Below are positions 1 to 5,725 of a DNA stretch of 7,624 nt, piece by piece. The stretch comes from G039029935 sp039029935 (GTDB lineage: Bacteria > Chloroflexota > Anaerolineae > Caldilineales > Caldilineaceae): positions 1 through 7,624 of the forward strand of contig JBCCFC010000655.1 in NCBI GenBank assembly GCA_039029935.1, written 5' to 3'. Positions within the stretch are counted from its first letter, which is position 1; every line of letters starts with the position of its first letter. Both the position numbers and the translations under genes were made by a program. The notes under the pieces were generated by a model. It saw nothing but the letters and a program-made list of their open reading frames with translations. It was not told the DNA's origin and did no database searches.

Positions 1-592
1 AGTTGCCTGTGTTGGTGATAGCAATGGTAAACGTGACTGGATCATTGGTGACGATAATGGGTGTATTTGTGTTGATGCCAATATCAATTTCTGCCGCAAT
101 CACATCCAGAAATAGCTCATCTCGCGCCTCAATCACGTCCCCAGCAGGTGTTTCCCCCTGTGCCACCACAACAGCCGTAAAGTCTTGTTCATTCCCCGAT
201 ACTTCACACGAATAGCCACGAATGTCGCCAACAGCAAGCGAGACAGGTTCGCCAAAGTTACAGCCAGCGATGATGGCATCAGAGATGATTTCCGTATTTG
301 GTGGCAGTAGTGGTGGCAGTATTGGTGGCAGTGCGTAGACTGGGGCGGTGACATTGTTTAAATGCCTATCCCCGTTATTGCGGACAGAGACAGTAAACGG
401 TATAGGAAAGTCTTTGTTGATGGCTTGAATGGTTGTTGTGATATCGACGGTTAGGCTGGCTGCGTTTGTGTCGGATTCACTATGAGATATAGTAGCAGAT
501 ACGTAGTTGTTGTCCCAATATATCAGAAAACAAACGATTGTTATCCATAAAAAAATTTTACAGGTAGATAGAACGCTCTTCTTCATACTCAT
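1..592 (-). CDS. Secreted DUF11-like repeat surface protein, N-terminal part (runs off window)
   Basis: An uninterrupted minus-strand reading frame of 197 codons starts at 592 and continues past base 1, so the C-terminus is missing. The N-terminus looks like a signal peptide: MSMKK, a hydrophobic stretch at about residues 13-26 (IFLWITIVCFLIYW) and a possible cleavage site after VSA (31-33). The mature part is Thr/Asn/Val-rich and beta-like. A first domain spans about residues 45-165 and contains a Pro-Leu stretch (88-98). A second begins near 167 and ends at the window edge with VTFTIAITNTGN, the characteristic strand of DUF11/CARDB-type Ig-like repeats in bacterial surface proteins. A second in-frame ATG lies two codons later (586); the ribosome site is weak for both. 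It starts 33 bases after the galT stop on the same strand, so co-transcription is possible. The export call is firm; the exact repeat family and any binding target are inferred. Confidence 0.8.
   Translation of the reverse strand, partial: MSMKKSVLSTCKIFLWITIVCFLIYWDNNYVSATISHSESDTNAASLTVDITTTIQAINKDFPIPFTVSVRNNGDRHLNNVTAPVYALPPILPPLLPPNTEIISDAIIAGCNFGEPVSLAVGDIRGYSCEVSGNEQDFTAVVVAQGETPAGDVIEARDELFLDVIAAEIDIGINTNTPIIVTNDPVTFTIAITNTGN
300..332. repeat. 12-bp tandem repeat, about 2.75 copies, inside the surface-protein gene
   Basis: On the plus strand the unit GGTGGCAGTAKT repeats (GGTGGCAGTAGT, GGTGGCAGTATT, GGTGGCAGT). Read on the coding (minus) strand it gives a short LPPxLPPxLPP segment at residues 88-98 of the partial secreted protein. 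The repeat is in frame, so copy-number changes would only lengthen or shorten a proline-rich loop. Confidence 0.75.
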
Positions 593-625
593 CACTTATT
601 CATTGCCAAAATTCTAGTGTATTAC

Positions 626-1681
626 TTACGTTAATTTATAATGTACATCGCTCATCGCCCGTAAACGTGCCGCGGCCTGTTCTGCTGTAATATCGCGCTG
701 AGGATTTGCCAACATTTCATAGCCAACCATAAATTTTTTGACTGTTGCAGAACGTAGCAGTGGTGGATAAAAATGCGCATGTAGCTGCCAATGAGGGTGT
801 TCACCCCCATCGGTTGGTTGCCCATGCCAGCCCATTGAATAGGGGAAGCTGGTCTCAAAGAGGTTATCATAGCGCGTTAATAAACGTTTGAGGATGTCCG
901 CCAGCGCATCACGCTCGTCATCCCGTAGTGCAGGCATCTCTGTCACATGGCGACGAGGCAGCAACATCGTTTCAAACGGCCACACGGCCCAGTAGGGAAC
1001 CAATGCCACCCAATGCTCATTCTGTACCAGAACCCGCTCTTCGGCCTCAAGTTCGGCTGCAAGATAATCAATGAGCAAGGTCGAACTATGTTCTTGATAG
1101 TACGCGCGTTGTTGAATATCTTCCTTGGCCGCTTCTTGAGGTAGGCGATAGTTGGACCAAACTTGCCCGTGTGGGTGTGGATTGGAACAGCCCATGACCT
1201 CGCCCTTGTTTTCAAACAACTGTACATAGTTGATGTCAGGATTGCCGCCCAAATCCACCACCTGCGCCGCCCATACATCAACAACGGCACGAATTTGTTC
1301 AACGGTCATTTCTGGCAGTGTTAAGTCATGACGCGGATTAAAGCAGATGACGCGGCATGTGCCAGTCTCGGCTTCGGCTTGAAAAAATTTACCATCGCCA
1401 ACAGGGTCCTGTGGCCCATCCAACAGCAACGCCGCAAAATCATTATCAAAGACAAAAGTCGTCTCATACTCGGGATTCTCTTTACCACCTGCACGTGTAT
1501 TACCCGGACAAAGATAACAGTTGGGATCATGGGCTGGGCGGTTGTCCGCAGGTGGCTTTTCGACCTGTCCCTGCCAAGGTCGTTTGGTGCGATGGGGTGA
1601 GACCAGTACCCAGTCGCCACTGAGAATATTGAGGCGACGATGTGGATGCTCGGTTGGGTCAAAGGCCACTTGGCTAGTCAT
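626..1681 (-). CDS. galT: Galactose-1-phosphate uridylyltransferase (class I)
   Basis: Leloir pathway enzyme, cytoplasmic: UDP-glucose + galactose-1-phosphate give glucose-1-phosphate + UDP-galactose through a uridylyl-histidine intermediate. The 351-residue length is normal for the family (E. coli about 348). Visible motifs are HRRLNILSGDWVLVSPHR near the N-terminus, CYLC (C55, C58) and NPRHDLTLPE (H118) as zinc-site residues, and the active-site GCSNPHPHGQVW with H169 as zinc ligand, H171 as the nucleophile and Q173. MGWHG (H286) and LHAHFYPP (H301, H303) match the second metal site of the E. coli enzyme. Residue roles are by homology. The start at 1681 is supported by GAGGAGG at 1691-1697, nine bases upstream. 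The gene overlaps the end of rhaM by 8 bases (ATGACTAG), implying translational coupling. No galK or galE is in the window. No frameshift or missing catalytic residue is seen. Confidence 0.97.
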   Translation of the reverse strand: MTSQVAFDPTEHPHRRLNILSGDWVLVSPHRTKRPWQGQVEKPPADNRPAHDPNCYLCPGNTRAGGKENPEYETTFVFDNDFAALLLDGPQDPVGDGKFFQAEAETGTCRVICFNPRHDLTLPEMTVEQIRAVVDVWAAQVVDLGGNPDINYVQLFENKGEVMGCSNPHPHGQVWSNYRLPQEAAKEDIQQRAYYQEHSSTLLIDYLAAELEAEERVLVQNEHWVALVPYWAVWPFETMLLPRRHVTEMPALRDDERDALADILKRLLTRYDNLFETSFPYSMGWHGQPTDGGEHPHWQLHAHFYPPLLRSATVKKFMVGYEMLANPQRDITAEQAAARLRAMSDVHYKLT

Positions 1682-1997
1682 GATGGAAGACCTCCTCGAT
1701 ATCGTGCCACCATTCTCCTTCAGCGCGTTCGGCTACTGGCTCTTGCATGGGCATCATCCAATCCCACCATTCCTGTGTTTTGGCATGAGCCGCCATCTTT
1801 GCCGCATCCGCCTCAAAGTCTTCGCCGTGATATTCAAAATAGGCAAAGAGCAGATTATTGTAGCGATAAATTGAGTAGTTGCGCATGTTGCACTGGCTGA
1901 TCATATCCAGCACTTCGGGCCACACATTTGCATGGGCCTCAGTATATTCTGCGAGCTTTTCCGGCTTGATGCCGATGACTTGTCCGTATCGTTTCAT
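1674..1997 (-). CDS. rhaM: L-rhamnose mutarotase
   Basis: Interconverts alpha and beta anomers of L-rhamnose, feeding rhamnose isomerase; cytoplasmic. With the start at 1997 the product is 107 residues, close to E. coli RhaM/YiiL (104). Family landmarks fall at near-identical positions: Y18 and H22 in EYTEAHANVWPE, NYSIYRYNNLLFAYFEY (40-56), the WW pair at 77-78, and a C-terminal EEVFHHD resembling the family's LQEVFYLP ending. An upstream in-frame ATG at 2024 would add nine residues (MQGKGDNKT) absent from relatives. The AAAAGGAGAT at 2007-2016 fits the 1997 start and lies inside the longer version, so 1997 is preferred. The gene is first in the minus-strand unit and overlaps galT. No other rhamnose genes (rhaA, rhaB, rhaD) are visible here. 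Confidence 0.94.
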   Translation of the reverse strand: MKRYGQVIGIKPEKLAEYTEAHANVWPEVLDMISQCNMRNYSIYRYNNLLFAYFEYHGEDFEADAAKMAAHAKTQEWWDWMMPMQEPVAERAEGEWWHDIEEVFHHD

Positions 1998-2006
1998 GGT
2001 TTTATT

Positions 2007-2016
2007 ATCTCCTTTT
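2007..2016 (-). promoter_or_regulatory. Ribosome binding site deciding the rhaM start
   Basis: On the minus strand this reads AAAAGGAGAT, with the GGAG core 11 bases before the ATG at 1997. It supports the shorter rhaM start, because it would lie within the coding part of the alternative start at 2024. Confidence 0.7.
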
Positions 2017-2043
2017 CCCTGCATACCTTGATGAACAGCTTTG

Positions 2044-2072
2044 ATTGTATATGCTGTTGGTTGATTTGCCTA
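2044..2072 (-). promoter_or_regulatory. Candidate sigma70-type promoter for rhaM-galT
   Basis: On the minus strand TAGGCA (2067-2072; 4 of 6 match to TTGACA) is followed after 17 bases by TACAAT (2044-2049; 5 of 6 match to TATAAT). It lies about 47 bases upstream of the rhaM start. It overlaps the candidate plus-strand promoter, so the two would compete for polymerase. Pattern match only. Confidence 0.35.
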
Positions 2073-2086
2073 CACGCTAGTATAAT
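2057..2086 (+). promoter_or_regulatory. Candidate sigma70-type promoter for the thioesterase-sppA pair
   Basis: TTGGTT (2057-2062) and a consensus TATAAT (2081-2086) are separated by 18 bases. This lies 65 bases before the thioesterase ATG, in the only intergenic space available to the plus-strand genes. The -10 is perfect but the -35 is weak. Pattern match only. Confidence 0.45.
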
Positions 2087-2151
2087 AGTCTAAATCATGA
2101 TATTTTATAAATTCACTTATAAGCGGAACAACGGACAAGGAACAAATTGTC

Positions 2152-2604
2152 ATGAATTCAGATAAACCAATAGAGGCGTTACTCAAGCCCTTTCCCGTGA
2201 TTACAGAAATCAAAGTGCAGTGGGGCGAGATGGATGCCGCGCGCCATGTCAACAACGCCGTCTATTTGCGATGGGCGGAGACAGCGAGGGTGCAATTCTT
2301 TCACGAATTAAAGGTTTTCTCATCACCACAATCAAAGGCGGGCATGATTCTTGGCTGGCAGGATTGTAAATATATCTTTCCGGTAACCTTTCCAGACACG
2401 GTGCTGATTGGGTCGCGGGCTAGGGTGATTGAACAAGAACGTATTATGGTCGAATGCCACTTTTTCAGCACACGTCATCAACGATTGGTTGCCATCTCCA
2501 ACCATCGCCAAGTAGCCTATGATTATACCGCCTTGACAAAGATTCCTCTGCCAGCAGAATGGAAAGAGCGCATATTTGAGATACAAGGATTGGAAGTAGC
2601 ATAA
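2152..2604 (+). CDS. Hotdog-fold acyl-CoA thioesterase (4-hydroxybenzoyl-CoA thioesterase family)
   Basis: 150 residues, the usual size for single-domain 4HBT/FcbC/YbgC-type thioesterases, which hydrolyse acyl- or aroyl-CoA thioesters in the cytoplasm. The signature is VQWGEMDAARHVNNAVYLRW (residues 22-41): the hotdog 'D-x-x-x-H-V-N-N-x-x-Y' motif with D28 in the position of the catalytic Asp of Pseudomonas 4-HBT, followed by an E-T-A-R helix typical of the family. The remainder forms beta-strand-like segments (CKYIFPVTFPDTVLIGSRAR, RIMVECHFFS) ending in QVAYDY. AAGGAA at 2137-2142, nine bases from the ATG, supports the start. The stop TAA is immediately followed by the sppA ATG, so the two are very likely co-translated. 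Substrate cannot be read from the sequence; short- or medium-chain acyl-CoA or acyl-ACP is as likely as an aromatic one. Confidence 0.88.
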   Translation: MNSDKPIEALLKPFPVITEIKVQWGEMDAARHVNNAVYLRWAETARVQFFHELKVFSSPQSKAGMILGWQDCKYIFPVTFPDTVLIGSRARVIEQERIMVECHFFSTRHQRLVAISNHRQVAYDYTALTKIPLPAEWKERIFEIQGLEVA

Positions 2605-4566
2605 ATGAAAAAACAATTCAAAGAGTCATTATCAGCAACAGGTAAATTTATTGGTGATACGCTTGGTGGTGCATCACGACGCACAACCTGCGCCATTGCC
2701 AACACCAAACGCCGTCTCTTTCGCAGCCGCATCCCGGACTATCCCGTGGTTGTCCTGAGCGGTGAAATAACCGAGCGTACACCGCAGAAGCCTTGGTGGT
2801 GGTACTATTTACCAGACAATAAGCCGCCCATTACGCTGGAGGAAATCAGTACAACGTTACAAAGCATTGCAGGCGATCCTGATACCAGAGGGGTCATCTT
2901 TCTGTGCAAGGGTATCTCGATGGGACTCTCGCAGGCACAGAGCATGAATGCGCTGTTTGAACGGTTTCATGGATGGGCAGCGGAGTATCATCAAGGTGCT
3001 TCCAGCGAAGCCACATCCAAAGAAGTCATCATCTACATTGAGTCACTCGGTATTCCAACCTACCTTATCGCCAGCGGTGCGGACAAAGTAGTGATTGCCC
3101 CATTGACTTCATGGGATGTCTTCGGGTTTCGCTTTGCCCCGACCTTTTGGAAGGATACACTGGCAAAAATTGGTGTCGAGTTTGAAGTTCTCCAAATTGC
3201 GCCTTGGAAAACGGCAATGGATACGGTGGGTCGCAACAATATGAGTGATGCCATGCGTGACCAGTTGAACTGGCTGCTCGACAACACCTATGATGAATTG
3301 GTCGCAACCATCAGCAAGGGGCGTGGCATAGAGGAGAGCCAAGTACGTGCGCTGATTGACCAAGCACCGTTGACGGCAACACAGGCTAAAGAAGCTGGAT
3401 TGGTAGATGAGATTGCCTATGAGGACAATCTGCCGGAACTGCTCGCACCGCAATCACTTGACACAGGCACACCTGACACAGGCACACCTGACACAGGCAC
3501 ACCTGACACAGGTACACCTGACACAGGCACACCTGATGATGAGAATGCTGATGCAGAGATCGAGACAAAACCGGAACAGGCGTCACTCAAGCTCTATAGC
3601 AAAGTGCGTGGTCTCATGTTCCGTCATCCCAAAAAGAAAGCACCCAAAGCCATTGGCGTCATCAGTTTATCCGGTGCAATTTTGGTGGGTAAAAGTCGGT
3701 CCTATCCTGTTGACATGCCACTGACGGGTGAAGATACCATTGGTAGCACAACCGCGCAACAGGTCATTCGTGCAGCGCGTGAAAACCCCATGTTGGGCGC
3801 GGTCATCCTGCATGTCGATTCGCCCGGTGGCTCTGCGCTTGCCAGTGATCTGATTTGGCGCGAACTTAAATTGCTGGACGAGGAAAAACCGCTTGTCATT
3901 TATATGGGGACAGTCGCCGCCAGCGGTGGCTATTATATTGCCACACCGGGACGCAAGATTGTGGCACAGGGTTCCACCCTCACAGGCAGCATCGGTGTCG
4001 TCACCGCCAAGCCTGCCACCAGTGGCATCTATGAACGTATCGGGGCGACCGAAGAGGTTCTCCAACGGGGCGAAAATGCAGGCATCTATACCTCTAGCGG
4101 TAAGTGGAGCGATGAACAGCGCACCAAATTGGTTGAAACAGGCATTGAACACACCTACAAAGAATTCAAACAACGCGTTGCCGATAGTCGAGGGCTTGAT
4201 TTTGATGGCTTGGATGAAATTTGTCATGGACGTGTGTGGACGGGTTCGCAAGCACTAGAATTGGGCTTGATTGATGCGGTGGGTGATTTTCAGGTGGCCG
4301 TTGAGATGGCCTGTGAATTGGCCGAATTGCCTACAGATGGCACAGTTCAGACTATCACCGTAACCGCTGATGACGATTCTGTACTCGCTAGCCCTGTGAA
4401 GGCGGCAGAAGAAATGTTGGGGTTGTCAACATCGAAACAGTGGACACAATTGGCCGATGATGTGGCAACGCTGTTGAAAACCAAAGATTGGACCCAATTG
4501 TTTGGCAAGGAGCGATACTGGCTGATGAGCGACTTGGGTGGTCTGGATAAATTCTTGCGACAGTAA
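2605..4566 (+). CDS. sppA: Signal peptide peptidase SppA, long two-domain (67K-like) S49 protease
   Basis: Serine/lysine-dyad protease that degrades cleaved signal peptides and membrane-associated peptides. At 653 residues it is the long form with two tandem S49 domains. The N-terminal domain (about 45-280) carries K202 in IAPWKTAMDTVGRNNMSDAM, aligning with the general-base Lys of E. coli SppA (K209, GKYKSA motif). The C-terminal domain (about 347-565) carries HVDSPGGS (403-410) and nucleophile S440 in VAASGGYYIA, then GSTLTGSIGVV. The domains are joined by an acidic linker with five DTGTP repeats (286-310) and a basic segment (HPKKKAPK, 341-348). Oddly, no transmembrane helix or signal peptide is visible; residues 1-42 are basic and possibly amphipathic, whereas E. 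coli SppA is membrane-anchored near its N-terminus. The ATG directly abuts the thioesterase stop. Family call is firm; location is uncertain. Confidence 0.95.
   Translation: MKKQFKESLSATGKFIGDTLGGASRRTTCAIANTKRRLFRSRIPDYPVVVLSGEITERTPQKPWWWYYLPDNKPPITLEEISTTLQSIAGDPDTRGVIFLCKGISMGLSQAQSMNALFERFHGWAAEYHQGASSEATSKEVIIYIESLGIPTYLIASGADKVVIAPLTSWDVFGFRFAPTFWKDTLAKIGVEFEVLQIAPWKTAMDTVGRNNMSDAMRDQLNWLLDNTYDELVATISKGRGIEESQVRALIDQAPLTATQAKEAGLVDEIAYEDNLPELLAPQSLDTGTPDTGTPDTGTPDTGTPDTGTPDDENADAEIETKPEQASLKLYSKVRGLMFRHPKKKAPKAIGVISLSGAILVGKSRSYPVDMPLTGEDTIGSTTAQQVIRAARENPMLGAVILHVDSPGGSALASDLIWRELKLLDEEKPLVIYMGTVAASGGYYIATPGRKIVAQGSTLTGSIGVVTAKPATSGIYERIGATEEVLQRGENAGIYTSSGKWSDEQRTKLVETGIEHTYKEFKQRVADSRGLDFDGLDEICHGRVWTGSQALELGLIDAVGDFQVAVEMACELAELPTDGTVQTITVTADDDSVLASPVKAAEEMLGLSTSKQWTQLADDVATLLKTKDWTQLFGKERYWLMSDLGGLDKFLRQ
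3460..3534 (+). repeat. 15-bp minisatellite, five in-frame copies (DTGTP) in the SppA linker
   Basis: Five consecutive copies of GACACAGGCACACCT at 3460, 3475, 3490, 3505 and 3520. Only copy 4 differs (GGT for GGC, synonymous). The array codes for (DTGTP)5, residues 286-310, between the two protease domains. Near-identity at the DNA level points to recent slippage or recombination expansion. Because the unit is a multiple of three, copy-number changes keep the frame. Confidence 0.97.
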
Positions 4567-4572
4567 GAGATA

Positions 4573-4645
4573 GGACGCGGACAAGCGCAGATGAACGCGG
4601 ACAAAAACTTAAAACTTTCCCGCTTATCCGCACTCGTCCGCGTCC
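4573..4645. repeat. GC-rich interspersed-type repeat with inverted and direct arms between sppA and the SDR gene
   Basis: GGACGCGGAC (4573-4582) and its exact reverse complement GTCCGCGTCC (4636-4645) bracket 53 bases. A direct repeat ACGCGGACAA occurs at 4575-4584 and 4595-4604, exactly 20 bases apart. A further imperfect match (GCGCAGATGA on the left against GCGGATAAGC read backward from the right) extends the arms. Transcribed, it could form a long imperfect stem-loop. The right arm is followed by CATTTTAATT, so it may weakly terminate or attenuate sppA transcription, but there is no proper U-tract. Such GCGGA-rich units resemble dispersed intergenic repeats of environmental bacteria; copies elsewhere cannot be seen here. 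Confidence 0.75.
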
Positions 4646-4668
4646 CATTTTAATTGATGGAGATAGGT

Positions 4669-5439
4669 ATGAGAAAGGTATTACTGACAGGCGCAAGCGG
4701 GAAAGTGGGGTCTGCATTTTTACGCTACGCGGGTGAGCATTATGATCTGCGGTTGGTGGATCGAGACATCAGTAGATTGGTTCCTGCCCCTAACTATGAA
4801 ATCGTTGAGGCCAATTTGGTGGACATGGATGCCTGTCAGCGTGTTTGTACAGGTATTGACACGGTGCTACATCTGGCGGCAGACCCATCACCCGCTGCCG
4901 ACTTCTACGGCTCGCTGCTCGACAACAATGTCAAAGCCATGTATAACATGTTCCAAGCTGCCAAGGACCAAGGCTGTCAGCGCATCATCTTTGCCAGTAG
5001 CATCCAAGTGATTGAGGGCTACCCGTTGGATGTGCAACCAACGCCTCAGTCCCCCATCAAACCGCGCAACCTCTATGCCGTGTGCAAGGCGATGGGCGAA
5101 GCAATGGCGCATCACTATGCCTATGCAGAAGGATTGTCGAGCATCGCTGTGCGTGTGGGTGCATTTGGTGGCAACCAGCCAATGGATGTGTATGATGGTC
5201 GCCGTCTCAGCGCGTATGTCAGCGAGCGCGATATGACACATCTCTTTGTGTGCTGTATTGAACGTCCGGATATACAGTTTGCCATTTTGCACGCCGTGTC
5301 GGATAATCGATTTAAGCGTATGGATATCACGTCGACCAAAGAGATTGTCGGCTATCAGCCGCAGGATGATGCGTTTCAGGTGTTTGAGACAGGGATCCCC
5401 TATGGTAAACGGTGGTTTGATGAAGAGGAGAGTCGTTAG
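4669..5439 (+). CDS. NAD-dependent epimerase/dehydratase-family SDR, uronate dehydrogenase-like
   Basis: An extended short-chain dehydrogenase/reductase of 256 residues. The Rossmann motif is TGASGKVG (7-14). D31 at the end of the second strand (LRLVDRD) favours NAD over NADP. FASS (108-111) precedes the catalytic pair Y136-xxx-K140 (NLYAVCKAMGE). Length, the DNNVKAMYNMFQAAKDQG helix, the RRLSAYVSERDM segment and the SDNR...GYQPQD ending resemble bacterial uronate dehydrogenases, which oxidise galacturonate or glucuronate to aldarolactones. The substrate is inferred and another sugar or nucleotide-sugar is possible. The start at ATG 4669 is chosen because GGAG (4659-4662) sits six bases upstream and the Rossmann strand follows at once. 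Earlier in-frame TTG 4654 and ATG 4657 lack such a site. It follows the GC-rich repeat 103 bases after the sppA stop. Confidence 0.85.
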   Translation: MRKVLLTGASGKVGSAFLRYAGEHYDLRLVDRDISRLVPAPNYEIVEANLVDMDACQRVCTGIDTVLHLAADPSPAADFYGSLLDNNVKAMYNMFQAAKDQGCQRIIFASSIQVIEGYPLDVQPTPQSPIKPRNLYAVCKAMGEAMAHHYAYAEGLSSIAVRVGAFGGNQPMDVYDGRRLSAYVSERDMTHLFVCCIERPDIQFAILHAVSDNRFKRMDITSTKEIVGYQPQDDAFQVFETGIPYGKRWFDEEESR

Positions 5440-5443
5440 GTTC

Positions 5444-5502
5444 ACTATGTTTTCAGCTTTGGCTAGTCATTCCAGAGTATTTAGTAAAACTAAAAACATA
5501 GT
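5444..5502. repeat. 10-bp perfect inverted repeat with an inner hairpin
   Basis: ACTATGTTTT (5444-5453) is matched by its exact reverse complement AAAACATAGT (5493-5502), 39 bases apart. A smaller hairpin, TTTAGT (5480-5485) / ACTAAA (5489-5494), lies inside and partly overlaps the right arm. It begins five bases after the SDR stop. It could be a terminator-like structure, an operator or an old element end; AT-rich arms this short can also arise by chance. Confidence 0.5.
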
Positions 5503-5543
5503 AAGATTGAGATAGAAACGATGATAGAGTTCAGGGGTATACG

Positions 5544-5669
5544 ATGAATAGCTGGCGCAAACAATATCCCGACTCACCCCTACGCGAGCCTGCCAGCGGT
5601 TGGTTTGTCAATCGCAAAGCTGAATTGGATTATCTGTGGCAATGGGTCTGTAAAAAAAGTGAGGCATGA
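5544..5669 (+). pseudogene. Truncated paralogue of the downstream ATPase (N-terminal 41 codons only)
   Basis: A 41-codon ORF with a good ribosome site (AGGGG at 5533-5537, six bases before ATG) and a TGA at 5667. Its product resembles the N-terminus of the ATPase encoded 57 bases downstream. Both have a QYP near the start, then F-x-[ND]-R-x-x-E-[LM]-D-x-L-x-x-W: FVNRKAELDYLWQW here against FTDRDREMDELMQW at residues 23-36 there. This is the conserved entry segment before the P-loop in archaeal-type ATPases. The frame stops just before the Walker A position, and the 56 bases to the next start contain no P-loop in any shifted frame I could read, so this looks like a truncation rather than a simple frameshift. 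The copies are clearly diverged, so it is not a recent duplication. It could still be translated as a small peptide. Confidence 0.65.
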
Positions 5670-5690
5670 TGAGCCGATAGCTCTATCAAC

Positions 5691-5704
5691 CCTGCAACCT
5701 GCAA
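5691..5704. repeat. Two tandem copies of CCTGCAA upstream of the ATPase gene
   Basis: CCTGCAA at 5691-5697 and 5698-5704, just before the ATPase ribosome binding site. A short heptamer duplication; it may be part of a dispersed heptameric intergenic repeat or simply local slippage. No function is evident. Confidence 0.5.
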
Positions 5705-5711
5705 CTTTAAC

Positions 5712-5717
5712 GAGGAG
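5712..5717 (+). promoter_or_regulatory. Ribosome binding site deciding the ATPase start
   Basis: GAGGAG ends eight bases before ATG 5726. An alternative in-frame GTG at 5717 overlaps this site and has none of its own, so the ATG is the better start; the difference is three residues. Confidence 0.75.
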
Positions 5718-5725
5718 TGAAACCA

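Noticed and set aside
3..215. 70-codon plus-strand ORF at the window start
   Set aside because: It lies opposite the secreted DUF11-like protein frame, which has a signal peptide and a recognisable repeat ending.
2061..2086. Promoter using TTGATT (2061-2066) with TATAAT (2081-2086)
   Set aside because: The spacer is only 14 bases; TTGGTT at 2057 gives a workable 18.
3460..3534. Possible CRISPR array
   Set aside because: The 15-bp units are directly adjacent with no spacers and encode an in-frame linker.
3407..3724. 105-codon plus-strand ORF containing LTQAH repeats
   Set aside because: A second-frame reading of the 15-bp minisatellite within sppA; the repeats keep any frame open.
3667..4251. 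194-codon minus-strand ORF opposite sppA
   Set aside because: Antisense to the strongly conserved C-terminal S49 domain; its translation shows no recognisable family features and no ribosome site was evident.
4573..4655. Classical rho-independent terminator after sppA
   Set aside because: The perfect arms are 53 bases apart and only a short TTTT follows; a repeat unit describes it better, although weak termination is not excluded.
4888..5445. 185-codon minus-strand ORF opposite the SDR gene
   Set aside because: It mirrors a clear Rossmann dehydrogenase; the His-rich product is typical of an antisense shadow.
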